From contig NZ_JNIK01000006.1 of the NCBI RefSeq assembly GCF_000701365.1, positions 1 through 64,000 on the forward strand: 64,000 nt of DNA. Reading direction: 5' to 3'. This DNA comes from Blastococcus sp. URHD0036. Lineage in GTDB: Bacteria > Actinomycetota > Actinomycetes > Mycobacteriales > Geodermatophilaceae. Position numbers and translations under genes: made by a program. The stretch's first letter is position 1; the number at the start of each line of letters is the position of its first letter. The notes beneath the pieces were generated by a model. The model was not told where the DNA came from. It made no database searches and worked only from the letters and a program-made list of their open reading frames with translations. Shown here one piece after another: positions 1-7,815 of the stretch.

Positions 1-200
1 CACCAGACCATGCGGTCAGCGGAAATATCCGGTATTAGCCCCAATTTCTTGGAGTTATCCCAGAGCTGAGGGCAGGTTGCCCACGTGTTACTCACCCGTT
101 CGCCACTGATCCCCCACCGAAGCGGGTTCACCGTTCGACTTGCATGTGTTAAGCACGCCGCCAGCGTTCGTCCTGAGCCAGGATCAAACTCTCCGTAGAT
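1..200 (-). rRNA. rrs: 16S ribosomal RNA, 5' end (partial)
   Basis: Read on the minus strand, the region contains the universal 16S start AGAGTTTGATCCTGGCTCAG (181-192 onward), followed by the conserved GACGAACGCTGGCGGCGTGCTTAACACATGCAAGTCGAAC stretch in pieces. Further in are the actinobacterial helices around AGTGGCGAACGGGTGAGTAA and GGGCTAATACCGGATA. Only about the first 200 nucleotides are inside the window; the gene and the rest of the operon lie to the left. The mature 5' end is placed by analogy about ten bases before AGAGTTTGATC, so the right boundary is approximate. Confidence 0.97.
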
Positions 201-406
201 GATTTGATCACGGCTGAGAACCGCGAGCTGACACTCGCGGAATCAATCAACCAAAGGAATCCCAGCACCATCCAACCCAAAGGGACGAACAGTGCACGGG
301 GTATTACTTGGCACTGACTTTCGGCACGCTGTTGAGTTCTCAAGGAACGGACGCGCTCGTACTCGGGCCTTTGCAGGCATTCGTTCGAGGCGGTGTTCTC
401 AATGTA
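201..406 (-). promoter_or_regulatory. rRNA operon leader with box A-like antitermination element
   Basis: The leader of the leftward rRNA operon fills most of the gene-free stretch between 16S and the AlkB gene. On the minus strand, 322-348 reads GTTCCTTGAGAACTCAACAG followed by CGTGCC. This is the TTGAGAACTCAACAGCGTGCC element found in actinobacterial rRNA leaders next to box A. A hairpin (CGCGAGTGTCAGCTCGCG) lies near 222-240, just before 16S, and may belong to the processing stem. A weak -10 candidate, TACATT, is at 401-406 but has no convincing -35. From 407 to 559 I see only a poor inverted repeat (529-535 with 551-557) that might end the AlkB transcript. Confidence 0.7.
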
Positions 407-559
407 CCCCACGCTCCGCAACAGTGGACCCTCGGGGGGCGCTTCCGGCGGTTGACCGGGCTGGAGGCCCGGTCCGTTCTCGCGTGGTGCAGGGAGAACC
501 ATACACGCCTCCGAGGGGGTCGTGCAGGGGGGTCCCCGGAGGGTGTCGGAGGACCCCGA

Positions 560-1189
560 TCAGAGCACCCCGCGCGGCCGGAACTGGACGCTGACCCGCG
601 GTCCGACGGGCTTCGACGTCTTGGGGATGCAGTGCTCCCACGTGCGCTGGCAGGAGCCGCCCATCACCACGAGGTCGCCGTGCCCGACCGGGAAGCGGAG
701 GCTCTCGCCGCCACCGACGGGCCGGAGCATCAGCGGGCGCGGCGAGCCGAAGGACACGATCGCGACCATGGTGTCGGCCGACCGGGCACGGCCCAGGCGG
801 TCCCCGTGCCACGCCACGCTGTCGCGGCCGTCGCGGTACAGGCACATGCCGGCGCTGACGAACGGCTCACCAAGTTCGGGGCCGTAGTGCTCGGTCAGGG
901 CCGTGCGCGCCTCGGCGATCAGCGGGTGCGGGAGCGTCTCGTCGACCCCGTACCAGCGCAGCAGCCGCGGGACGGCGACCTCGCGTTCGTACATCTGCCG
1001 CCGGTCGGCCCGCCAGCCGATGTCCCCGAGCAGGACCTCGAGCACCGACTCCGACCCGGTGACCCATCCCGGCAGGTGGTCCACCCAGGCGCCGCGGCTC
1101 AGCGGATGGCGCTCCACCGCGCCGGCCAGCGGCGTGAGGGCGGCCTCCTCCGCCAGGTCCCACATCGACGGCTGGTGCGCGAGCGACAT
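560..1189 (-). CDS. alkB: AlkB-family 2-oxoglutarate/Fe(II) DNA repair dioxygenase
   Basis: The 209-residue protein is the length of E. coli AlkB (216). It carries the jelly-roll dioxygenase residues at almost the same positions: H128-x-D130 in AWHGD and H186 in WEHC bind iron, and R198 and R204 in RVSVQFR bind 2-oxoglutarate. AlkB enzymes oxidatively remove 1-methyladenine and 3-methylcytosine lesions from DNA, releasing formaldehyde. The N-terminal region (residues 1-110) matches the nucleotide-recognition lid of the family only loosely, so substrate range is uncertain. The start ATG lies 6 bases after TAGTCT (1196-1201, minus strand), which suggests a leaderless transcript. The next gene on the same strand is a RecQ-like helicase, so this is a small repair neighbourhood, though the two have separate promoters. 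Confidence 0.93.
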   Translation of the reverse strand: MSLAHQPSMWDLAEEAALTPLAGAVERHPLSRGAWVDHLPGWVTGSESVLEVLLGDIGWRADRRQMYEREVAVPRLLRWYGVDETLPHPLIAEARTALTEHYGPELGEPFVSAGMCLYRDGRDSVAWHGDRLGRARSADTMVAIVSFGSPRPLMLRPVGGGESLRFPVGHGDLVVMGGSCQRTWEHCIPKTSKPVGPRVSVQFRPRGVL

Positions 1190-1244
1190 GGTGGAAGACT
1201 AGCCCGGGTTTCGCACAGCTGTTCGAAAACCTGTGGACAACCGA

Positions 1245-3470
1245 TCAGGCGGCGAGCGCCAACGCGAAGGGCAGGACACGAGAGGCCCCGGCGAGACGGA
1301 GTTCGCGGCCGGCGACCGTCATGGTCCAGCGCGAGTCGGCCAGGTCGTCGACCAGCAGTACGGGGACCGGCCCCAGCTGGTCGAGTCGCTCCCGCAGCTC
1401 GGGCCCGACCACGATGCGCTGCCAGACCCCGGCCAGGCGGAAGGCGCTGTTGCCGCCCGCGCCTCCGCTGGGTCCGCCGGAGGCCAGGGAGAGCTCACCC
1501 AGGTACGGCAGCCGACCCAGCCGGGCGAGGCCCTCGGCCAGTCCGGTCACCAACCGGGGCCGGCGCCGGGAGGGGATCGCCACGACCGCGGCCGGCCGTT
1601 CCGCCCAGTCCCAGGCCCCCAGCACCCGCCCGCACGCGCGGAGCAGCTCGTCGTCCGGCGGGACGTCGCTGATCGACCGCTGGACGGGCACGTCGAAGGC
1701 GGCGTCCGGGTCCTCCTCGATGCCCGGCGCCTCCAGGTCCAGCACGACGGTTCCGCCCACGCCGTCGTCCCCCAGGAGCGTGCGCAGCCGCTGACCCCAG
1801 CCGAGGTCGGTGAGCCGGGCGACGGCCCGGCCCGGGTCGAGCTGCTCGGCCGGGCTGATCTTGCCCTTCACGGTCACGCCGAGCCGGTCGGCGCCGGTTG
1901 GCCACTGGGCCCTGGGCGGCAGCTCGACGCCGGGGCGGTCGAGCGCGGCGGAGGCCGCGTCCGCGGCACCGGAGGGGATGTCGGTGGGGTACCAGGGCCC
2001 GGCGCAGACGTCGCAGCGACCGCACGGCGCCGCGGTCGGGTCGTCGAGGGCCTCCTGCAGGAACGCCATCCGGCACTGCGCCTCGTCGACCGGCCGGGCG
2101 TAGGTGATCATCGACCGCTGCTCGGCCTCCCGGGTGCGCGCCACCCGGGCGTACCGGTCGGCGTCGTAGACCCACGGGACGCCGGTCGACCGCCATCCGC
2201 CCTGGACCCGCTCGACCGCGCCGTCGACGGCGAGCACCTTGAGCAGCAGCTCGAGCCGGGACCGGCGCACGTCGGCCACCGTCTCCAGCCGGGCCACGGA
2301 CCAGGCCTTGCCGTCGGCCATCGCGGTGAGGACGGCGGCCGCGTGGTCCTCCCGCGGCATCGACGAGGTGGCGAACCACTGCCAGATGGCGAGGTCCTCC
2401 GGGCCGGGGAGCAGCAGCACGTCGGCGTGCTCGACGGCGCGGCCCGCGCGGCCCACCTGCTGGTAGTAGCTGACCGGCGACGAGGGCGCCCCGAGGTGGA
2501 CGACGAACCCGAGGTCGGGCTTGTCGAAGCCCATGCCGAGCGCGGAGGTGGCGACCAGCGCCTTGACCCGGTTCTCCCGCAGGGCCTCCTCGGCGTCCTT
2601 GCGGTCGGCGTCGTCCAGCCGCCCGGTGTAGGACCGCACCTCGTGGCCGGCGTCGCGCAGCAGGGACGCCGTCTCCTCGGCCGCCGCCACGGTCAGCGTG
2701 TAGACGATGCCGCTGCCCGGCAGGTCGCCCAGGTGCGCGGCGAGCCAGGCCAGGCGGGCGCGGTCGGTCGGCAGCCGCAGCACGCCCAGGCGCAGCGAGT
2801 CGCGGGCCAGCGGGCCGCGGACGGTGGTGACCTCCACGCCACCGACACCCAGCTGCTCGGCGACGTCGGCCACCACCCGCTCGTTCGCCGTGGCGGTGGT
2901 GGCCAGCACCGGCGTGCCGGCGGGCAGCGTGCCCAGCAGGTCGCGGATGCGCCGGTAGTCGGGGCGGAAGTCGTGGCCCCAGTCGGAGACGCAGTGCGCC
3001 TCGTCGACGACGACCAGGCCGCAGCGGGCGACCAGGCCCGGCAGCTGCTCCTCGCGGAAGCGGGGGTTGGTGAGCCGCTCCGGGGAGACCAACAGGACGT
3101 CGACGTCGTCGGCGGCGAGCCGGGCGGCGATGTCGTCCCACTCCGTCACGTTCGAGCTGGAGATCTCCACGGCACGGATGCCGGCGCGGGAGGCGGCGGT
3201 GACCTGGTCGCGCATCAGCGCGAGCAGGGGGCTGACCAGCAGCGTGGGGCCGGCGCCGCGGCGGCGCAGGAGCGCGGTGGAGACGAAGTAGACCGCCGAC
3301 TTCCCCCAGCCGGTGCGCTGCACGACCAGCGCGCGCTGGGACCGCTCGACGAGGGCGGTGACGGCGGTGTCCTGCCCGTCGCGGAACTCCGCGTCGGGGC
3401 GGCCGGTGAGCTCGCGGAGGATCTCGAGCGCCTCGGCGGCCACCTCGGACGTCGGCAGGGCGGTGGTCAT
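1245..3470 (-). CDS. recQ: RecQ-family ATP-dependent DNA helicase with C-terminal phosphoribosyltransferase-like domain
   Basis: The 741-residue protein has a Walker A motif (QRTGWGKS, residues 51-58), a DEAH box (156-159) inside the RecQ signature DEAHCVSDWGHDFRPDY, the SPERL motif and a conserved helicase C domain. A zinc-binding CGRCDVC cluster follows near residue 490. It should unwind DNA 3' to 5' during repair or recombination. The last 150 residues are unusual: an AIPSRRRPRLVTGLA stretch and a VLLVDDLADSRWTMT loop resemble a ComF-like phosphoribosyltransferase fold and its PRPP loop, where D-D precedes a degraded TGxT. No HRDC domain is visible. I start at residue MTTALP because TACTGT (3478-3483) sits 7 bases upstream; an in-frame ATG ten codons earlier (3500) is the alternative. 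Confidence 0.9.
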   Translation of the reverse strand: MTTALPTSEVAAEALEILRELTGRPDAEFRDGQDTAVTALVERSQRALVVQRTGWGKSAVYFVSTALLRRRGAGPTLLVSPLLALMRDQVTAASRAGIRAVEISSSNVTEWDDIAARLAADDVDVLLVSPERLTNPRFREEQLPGLVARCGLVVVDEAHCVSDWGHDFRPDYRRIRDLLGTLPAGTPVLATTATANERVVADVAEQLGVGGVEVTTVRGPLARDSLRLGVLRLPTDRARLAWLAAHLGDLPGSGIVYTLTVAAAEETASLLRDAGHEVRSYTGRLDDADRKDAEEALRENRVKALVATSALGMGFDKPDLGFVVHLGAPSSPVSYYQQVGRAGRAVEHADVLLLPGPEDLAIWQWFATSSMPREDHAAAVLTAMADGKAWSVARLETVADVRRSRLELLLKVLAVDGAVERVQGGWRSTGVPWVYDADRYARVARTREAEQRSMITYARPVDEAQCRMAFLQEALDDPTAAPCGRCDVCAGPWYPTDIPSGAADAASAALDRPGVELPPRAQWPTGADRLGVTVKGKISPAEQLDPGRAVARLTDLGWGQRLRTLLGDDGVGGTVVLDLEAPGIEEDPDAAFDVPVQRSISDVPPDDELLRACGRVLGAWDWAERPAAVVAIPSRRRPRLVTGLAEGLARLGRLPYLGELSLASGGPSGGAGGNSAFRLAGVWQRIVVGPELRERLDQLGPVPVLLVDDLADSRWTMTVAGRELRLAGASRVLPFALALAA

Positions 3471-3542
3471 GGGCCCGACAGTAGGCACCTCCGCCGACAT
3501 CCCGCGGCCCCCTGTGGAGAGCGACGCGGGAGTATGGGGGCG

Positions 3543-4376
3543 ATGCCACAGGACCAGTCACTCCCGCCGGACAACCACGTCCACACGCACTGGTCGTGGG
3601 ACACCGCCTCCACCTCCACGATGGCGCGCGCCTGTGAGCGGGCGATCGCCCTCGGGCTGCCGGCGGTCGCGTTCACCGAGCACCTGGACTTCACCGTCTG
3701 GGACCCCGACGACCGCGCCACCGACGAGGGACTCGTCGAGCGGCACGCCTCCCGGCACGCAGAGATCGACGTCGAGGGCTACTTCGCCGAGCTCGCGGAG
3801 GTGCGCGCCCGCTTCCCGGAGCTGCGCATCCTGTCCGGGGTCGAGGCGGGCGAGCCGCACCTCTTCGGCGCCAGCATCGCCGCCCACCTGCGCAACGGGC
3901 CGGTCGACCGGGTGCTCGGCTCCCTGCACTCCCTGCCGGAGGGCGGGCGGCTCTACGGCGTCGGCCACCTGCTGTGGGAGGACTCCGACGGCACGATGCG
4001 CCGCTACCTCGCCGAGGTCGTCGACATGATCGAGAGCAGCGACGTCTTCCAGGTCCTCGCGCACGTGGACTTCCCGCGCCGGTACTGGCCCGGCGGCACG
4101 CACCGGTACGCGGAGAAGGACTACGAGGAGGAGTACCGGGCGGTCTTCCGGGCCCTGGCGCAGACCGGCCGCGCGCTCGAGGTGAACACCAGCAGCCCGC
4201 TGGCCTCGGTGGACCAGGTGCGCTGGTTCCACGAGGAGGGTGGCGAGGCGATCAGCTTCGGCAGCGACGGGCACCAGCCGGCCGCCGTCGGCCAGCGGTT
4301 CGACCTCGCCGTGGACGTCGTCGAGGCGGCGGGCTTCCGGCCCGGCCGGGACCCGTTCGACTTCTGGCGCCGCTGA
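3543..4376 (+). CDS. PHP-domain phosphatase, histidinol-phosphatase-like
   Basis: This 277-residue protein starts with the first PHP metal motif (DNHVHTH, residues 10-16) and has TEH near residue 40, a GVEAG glutamate site, GSLHS, HVD near residue 180 and a terminal GSDGH. These are the histidine and aspartate ligands of the trinuclear metal centre in PHP phosphoesterases such as HisK histidinol-phosphatase (about 270 residues). The likely reaction is hydrolysis of a phosphate monoester, L-histidinol phosphate being the usual annotation, but no other his gene is nearby. The chosen ATG is 7 bases after GAGTAT, compatible with a leaderless start; an ATG at 3534 would add three residues. It diverges from recQ with only about 70 bases between them. 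Confidence 0.85.
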   Translation: MPQDQSLPPDNHVHTHWSWDTASTSTMARACERAIALGLPAVAFTEHLDFTVWDPDDRATDEGLVERHASRHAEIDVEGYFAELAEVRARFPELRILSGVEAGEPHLFGASIAAHLRNGPVDRVLGSLHSLPEGGRLYGVGHLLWEDSDGTMRRYLAEVVDMIESSDVFQVLAHVDFPRRYWPGGTHRYAEKDYEEEYRAVFRALAQTGRALEVNTSSPLASVDQVRWFHEEGGEAISFGSDGHQPAAVGQRFDLAVDVVEAAGFRPGRDPFDFWRR

Positions 4377-4442
4377 TGAAGGACCTCCCTGCCCCCCACC
4401 ACTCGCAAGCTCGTGGCGGGCCCCTGCACGGTGGCCGAGTAC

Positions 4443-4471
4443 TTCAGCGCTGAGGTATTCGGGGCTAGGGT
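4443..4471 (+). promoter_or_regulatory. Promoter of the carbamate kinase operon with palindromic candidate operator
   Basis: TAGGGT at 4466-4471 lies 7 bases before the GTG start of the carbamate kinase gene, a leaderless arrangement. The -35 area (4443-4448, TTCAGC) overlaps the perfect palindrome TCAGCGCTGA at 4444-4453. A closely related sequence occurs twice in the fdrA/permease intergenic region (TCAGCGGTGAGA at 13317 and TTAGCGGTGAGG at 13347). A repressor bound here would block the -35. Confidence 0.5.
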
Positions 4472-4478
4472 CGCCGGG

Positions 4479-5444
4479 GTGACCCTCCCCCGCCGCGCCG
4501 TCGTCGCGCTCGGGGGCAACGCGATGACCGGCCCGGACGGCTCCGCCACCCCCGCCGCCCAGCAGGCTGCGCTGCGCGTCGCCGCTGGCCACGTCGCCGA
4601 GCTGGTCGCCGCCGGCGTCGAGGTCGTCGTCACCCACGGCAACGGCCCGCAGGTGGGCAACCTGCTGGTGAAGAACGAGCTGGCCGCACACGAGGTCCCG
4701 CCCGTCCCGCTGGACTGGAACGTCGCCCAGACGCAGGCGACCATCGGGTTCACGCTCGCCGACGAGCTGGACGCCGCCCTCGCGGCCCGCGGACTCCCCC
4801 AGCGGACCGCCGCCCTCGTCACCCGCACGCTCGTCGACCCCGCCGACCCGGGTCTCCGCACGCCGTCGAAGCCGGTCGGCCGCTTCCTCCCCCACGAGCA
4901 CGCCCAGCGGCTCATCGCGCTCGGCCAGACCTGGGAGGACCGCGGGCCCCGCGGCTGGCGGCGGATCGTCGCCTCGCCCGAGCCGCGGGCGGTCGTGGAC
5001 TACCCGGCGGTGCACGCGCTCGTCGCCGCCGGCTTCGTCGTCGTCTGCGCCGGCGGCGGCGGCATCCCGGTGGTGGCGGACGACGGCAACGACCCCACCC
5101 ACCCGGCGCTGCGAGGCGTCGAGGCGGTCATCGACAAGGACCTGACCGCGGCGGTGCTCGCCCGTGACGTCGACGCGGACGTCCTGGTCCTCGCCACCGA
5201 CGTCCCGAACGTCATGGTCGGCTTCGGCACGCCGTCCGCCCGTCCGCTCGGCCGCGTCACGCCCGCCGAGCTGCGCTCGCTCGCCGCGGCCGGCGAGTTC
5301 GCCGGCGGGAGCATGGGCCCCAAGGTCGAGGCGGCCCTGCGCTTCATCGGAGGAGGCGGCGGCCGCGCCGTCGTCACCACGCTCGAGTCCATCACCGACG
5401 CCGTCACCGGGGACGACGTCGGCACCGTCCTGACAGCTCACTGA
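4479..5444 (+). CDS. arcC: Carbamate kinase
   Basis: The 321-residue protein is a textbook carbamate kinase: VVALGGNAM at the N-terminus, [10 protein letters not shown] (near residue 55), the [10 protein letters not shown] nucleotide loop (near 190), [12 protein letters not shown] (near 220) and GSMGPKVEA (near 285). It interconverts carbamoyl phosphate plus ADP with ATP, ammonia and CO2. No arginine deiminase, ornithine carbamoyltransferase or arginine antiporter is nearby, so it is not part of an ADI operon. Instead it is followed after 13 bases by a ring-opening amidohydrolase and lies about 5 kb from ylbE/fdrA-like genes. That set resembles E. coli fdrA-ylbE-ylbF-arcC, where the kinase consumes carbamoyl phosphate from oxalurate breakdown. 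The GTG start is set by TAGGGT 7 bases upstream; an earlier in-frame ATG (4413) would lie upstream of that promoter. Confidence 0.95.
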   Translation: MTLPRRAVVALGGNAMTGPDGSATPAAQQAALRVAAGHVAELVAAGVEVVVTHGNGPQVGNLLVKNELAAHEVPPVPLDWNVAQTQATIGFTLADELDAALAARGLPQRTAALVTRTLVDPADPGLRTPSKPVGRFLPHEHAQRLIALGQTWEDRGPRGWRRIVASPEPRAVVDYPAVHALVAAGFVVVCAGGGGIPVVADDGNDPTHPALRGVEAVIDKDLTAAVLARDVDADVLVLATDVPNVMVGFGTPSARPLGRVTPAELRSLAAAGEFAGGSMGPKVEAALRFIGGGGGRAVVTTLESITDAVTGDDVGTVLTAH

Positions 5445-5457
5445 GAAGAGGAACCCC

Positions 5458-6561
5458 GTGCCCGCACCGATCGAGGTCCGCAAGGTCCCGCTGCACAACG
5501 TCAGCGACGCCTCCGAGCTGGCGAAGCTCATCGACGAGGGCGTCATGGAGGCCGACCGGGTGGTCGCCGTCATCGGCAAGACCGAGGGCAACGGCGGCGT
5601 CAACGACTACACCCGGATCATCGCCGACCGCGCCTTCCGCGAGGTCCTGCTCGAGAAGGGCAGCCGGTCGAAGGAGGAGGTCGGGGAGATCCCGATCGTC
5701 TGGTCCGGCGGCACGGACGGCGTCATCAGCCCGCACGCGACGATCTTCGCCACCCTCCCCGAGGACGCGGTGGAGAAGACCGACGAGCCGCGGCTGACCG
5801 TCGGCTACGCGATGAGCGACGTGCTGCTGCCCGAGGACATCGGCCGCATCGCGATGGTGGAGAAGGTCGCCGCCGGCGTGCGCACGGCGATGGAGGCCGC
5901 GGGGATCACCGACCCGGCCGACGTCCACTACGTGCAGACCAAGACGCCGCTGCTGACGATCGAGACCATCCGCGAGGCGAAGTCCCGCGGTCAGGAGACG
6001 TACTACGACGAGCCGCACGGCTCGATGGACCTCTCCAACGGGACGACGGCGCTGGGCATCGCGGTCGCGCTCGGCGAGATCGAGATGCCGGAGCAGAAGC
6101 AGGTCATGCGCGACCTCTCGCTGTTCAGCGCGGTCGCCTCGTGCTCGTCGGGCGTGGAGCTGGACCGGGCGCAGATCGTCGTCGTCGGCAACGCCCGCGG
6201 GCACGGCGGCGCCTACCGGATCGGCCACTCGGTGATGACGGACGCCCTGGACCAGGACGGCATCTGGAACGCCATCCGCGAGGCCGGCCTCGACCTGCCC
6301 GAGCGGCCACGCACCAGCGACCTCGGCGACCGGCTGGTCAACGTCTTCCTCAAGTGCGAGGCCGACCCGACCGGCTACGTGCGCGGCCGGCGCAACGCGA
6401 TGCTCGACGACTCCGACGTCTTCTGGCACCGGCAGATCAAGGCGACCGTCGGCGGGGTCGCGGCGTCGGTGACCGGCGACCCGGCGGTGTTCGTCTCGGT
6501 GGCCGCGGTGCACCAGGGCCCCTCGGGCGGCGGCCCGGTCGCCGCGATCGTCAAGGCCTGA
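5458..6561 (+). CDS. Ring-opening amidohydrolase (barbiturase / cyanuric acid hydrolase family)
   Basis: At 367 residues this matches the AtzD/TrzD/barbiturase family, a small family with three repeated subdomains that each carry a serine-lysine pair. Recognisable blocks are [14 protein letters not shown] (near residue 40), [13 protein letters not shown] (near 80), YVQTKTP (near 162), [10 protein letters not shown] (near 225), [10 protein letters not shown] and the C-terminal [16 protein letters not shown]. The family hydrolyses the cyclic amides cyanuric acid (giving carboxybiuret) or barbituric acid (giving ureidomalonate). It forms an operon with the upstream carbamate kinase (13-base gap with a GAAGAGGA ribosome site). 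The nearby uracil-type permease and molybdenum hydroxylase favour barbiturate as substrate; this is inference, and cyanuric acid cannot be excluded from sequence alone. Confidence 0.9.
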   Translation: MPAPIEVRKVPLHNVSDASELAKLIDEGVMEADRVVAVIGKTEGNGGVNDYTRIIADRAFREVLLEKGSRSKEEVGEIPIVWSGGTDGVISPHATIFATLPEDAVEKTDEPRLTVGYAMSDVLLPEDIGRIAMVEKVAAGVRTAMEAAGITDPADVHYVQTKTPLLTIETIREAKSRGQETYYDEPHGSMDLSNGTTALGIAVALGEIEMPEQKQVMRDLSLFSAVASCSSGVELDRAQIVVVGNARGHGGAYRIGHSVMTDALDQDGIWNAIREAGLDLPERPRTSDLGDRLVNVFLKCEADPTGYVRGRRNAMLDDSDVFWHRQIKATVGGVAASVTGDPAVFVSVAAVHQGPSGGGPVAAIVKA

Positions 6562-6586
6562 GGCGGCGGCCAGCTGCCGCACGCAC

Positions 6587-6634
6587 TGTGCGCTGAGTGC
6601 CCGTTCCCCGGCCGGACCGGGCACTCAGCGCACA
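6587..6634. terminator. Hairpin terminator between convergent amidohydrolase and ohr genes
   Basis: A perfect 17-bp stem (TGTGCGCTGAGTGCCCG at 6587-6603 with its complement at 6618-6634) encloses a 14-base loop. It sits between two convergent genes and has no T-run, as is common for actinobacterial terminators. Part of the stem recurs at 7755-7770. Confidence 0.7.
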
Positions 6635-6649
6635 CTGCTCGTAGTGCGC

Positions 6650-7072
6650 TCAGGCGACGGTGGCCGTCAGCGTGACCGGGACGTTGCCCCGGGTGGCGTT
6701 GGAGTAGGGGCAGACCTGGTGGGCGGCCTCGACGAGCTCGTCGGCGGCGGCCTGGTCGATGCCGCCGAGCTCGACCTCGAGGGCGACGGCGAGCCCGAAG
6801 CCACCGGAGTCGTTCGCGCCGATGCCGACCTCGGCCGTGACGGCGGAGTCGGTGATCGGGAGCTTCTTCTGGCCGGCGACGAGCTTCAGCGCCGAGTGGA
6901 AGCAGGCGGCGTACCCGGCGGCGAACAGCTGCTCGGGGTTGGTCGCCCCGCCGGCGCCACCCATCTCCTTCGGGATGGCGAGGTCGACGTCGACGATCCC
7001 GTCGGAGCTGCGGGCGTGGCCGTTACGGCCGTCGCCCGAGGCGGTGGCGACGGCGGTGTAGATGGCGTCCAT
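6650..7072 (-). CDS. ohr: Organic hydroperoxide resistance protein (Ohr, OsmC superfamily)
   Basis: The 140-residue length is exactly that of Ohr. The two redox cysteines are C57 in YAACFHS and C121 in VCPYSNATRGN, with the conserved glutamate in NPEQLFAAGYAA (E47). Ohr reduces organic and lipid hydroperoxides in the cytoplasm with electrons from lipoylated proteins. The start ATG has a GAGGAG ribosome site 7 bases upstream; an upstream in-frame ATG would lengthen it beyond the family norm and run through an operator. It diverges from a TetR-family gene, and two copies of a palindromic operator lie between them. Regulation by a TetR protein rather than the usual MarR-type OhrR is therefore likely. 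Confidence 0.95.
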   Translation of the reverse strand: MDAIYTAVATASGDGRNGHARSSDGIVDVDLAIPKEMGGAGGATNPEQLFAAGYAACFHSALKLVAGQKKLPITDSAVTAEVGIGANDSGGFGLAVALEVELGGIDQAAADELVEAAHQVCPYSNATRGNVPVTLTATVA

Positions 7073-7093
7073 AAGGGCTCCTCGGCAGTAGGG

Positions 7094-7107
7094 AGAACGG
7101 TCGTTCT
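7094..7107. promoter_or_regulatory. TetR-type operator, copy 1 (ohr side)
   Basis: AGAACGGTCGTTCT is an inverted repeat with perfect 6-bp arms (AGAACG, CGTTCT) around two bases. It lies 22 bases before the ohr start codon and is repeated near the tetR promoter, so it is probably the binding site through which the divergent TetR protein represses ohr. Confidence 0.7.
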
Positions 7108-7145
7108 GCCTCCACTCGACCACAGGCACTGCCGCGATGCAAGAC

Positions 7146-7159
7146 GGAACGTTCGTTCT
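7146..7159. promoter_or_regulatory. TetR-type operator, copy 2 (tetR side)
   Basis: GGAACGTTCGTTCT repeats the copy-1 consensus RGAACGNNCGTTCT, 52 bp centre to centre, close to five helical turns. It ends five bases before the -10 hexamer TAGGAT (7164-7169) of the tetR gene, so it lies between -35 and -10 and fits autorepression. Confidence 0.7.
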
Positions 7160-7176
7160 CCCCTAGGATGGACGAC

Positions 7177-7743
7177 GTGACCGCCCCTCCCCGCCCCTCG
7201 GCCGCCCGCGAGCGCCTGCTGCGCACGGCCGCCGAGCTCTTCTACGCGGAGGGGCTGCACACGGTCGGCGTCGACCGGATCGTCGGCGCCGCGGGGATCA
7301 CGCGGGCGACCTTCTACCGGCACTTCCCCGGCAAGGAGGACCTCGTCGTCGCCTACCTGCGCGGGGTCGACGACGCCGTCCGCGAGTACGTCGGCGGCGC
7401 TCCGGACGACGCGGCGGCGGCCGTCGCCCAGCTGCGGCGGCTCACCGAGGCGATCGGCAACGAGCTGTGCCGGCCCGGCTTCCGCGGCTGCCCGTTCATC
7501 AACGCCGCCGCCGAGCACCCCGACCCGGCCGACCCGGTGCACCGCGCCGTCGCCGTCCACCGTGCGTGGCTCACCGAGACGGTCACCCGCGCCTACCGGA
7601 CCGCCGGGCACGCCGACCCCGAGGAGGCGACCCGGCGGTTCGTGATGCTGCGCGACGGCGCGATGGTGGCCGGCTACCTCGGCGACGCCGAGGCGGCCCG
7701 GACCACCCTCACCGCCGGCGCCGAGGACCTGCTCCCGGCCTGA
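7177..7743 (+). CDS. TetR-family transcriptional regulator divergent from ohr
   Basis: This 188-residue regulator has an N-terminal TetR helix-turn-helix (residues about 10-55, with the GITRATFYRHFPGKEDL recognition helix) and a ligand-binding C-terminal domain. The C-terminal domain contains two cysteines in NELCRPGFRGCPF, which could sense oxidants or electrophiles. The GTG start is chosen because TAGGAT lies 7 bases upstream; an ATG three codons earlier overlaps that hexamer. Two palindromic operators lie between it and ohr, so it probably represses both. The inducer (organic peroxide or another thiol-reactive compound) is a guess from the neighbour. Confidence 0.88.
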   Translation: MTAPPRPSAARERLLRTAAELFYAEGLHTVGVDRIVGAAGITRATFYRHFPGKEDLVVAYLRGVDDAVREYVGGAPDDAAAAVAQLRRLTEAIGNELCRPGFRGCPFINAAAEHPDPADPVHRAVAVHRAWLTETVTRAYRTAGHADPEEATRRFVMLRDGAMVAGYLGDAEAARTTLTAGAEDLLPA

Positions 7744-7749
7744 TGCTGC

Positions 7750-7809
7750 GAGCGATGTGCGCTGGGTGACCACTCCCGCGGCGGAACGGTCCTCAGGCGC
7801 ACAGCGCTC
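7750..7809. terminator. Long hairpin between convergent tetR and rpsD-like genes
   Basis: GAGCGATGTGCGC (7750-7762) pairs with GCGCACAGCGCTC (7797-7809) with one mismatch around a 34-base loop. It sits between two convergent stop codons and shares its core with the 6587-6634 hairpin. Confidence 0.55.
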
Positions 7810-7815
7810 GGCACC

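Noticed and set aside
149-594. Short open frames over the 16S end and rRNA leader
   Set aside because: They overlap the rRNA gene and its box A-type leader and show no protein-family features.
4479-5444. Arginine deiminase pathway kinase
   Set aside because: No arcA, argF or arcD is near; the partner gene is a ring-opening amidohydrolase.
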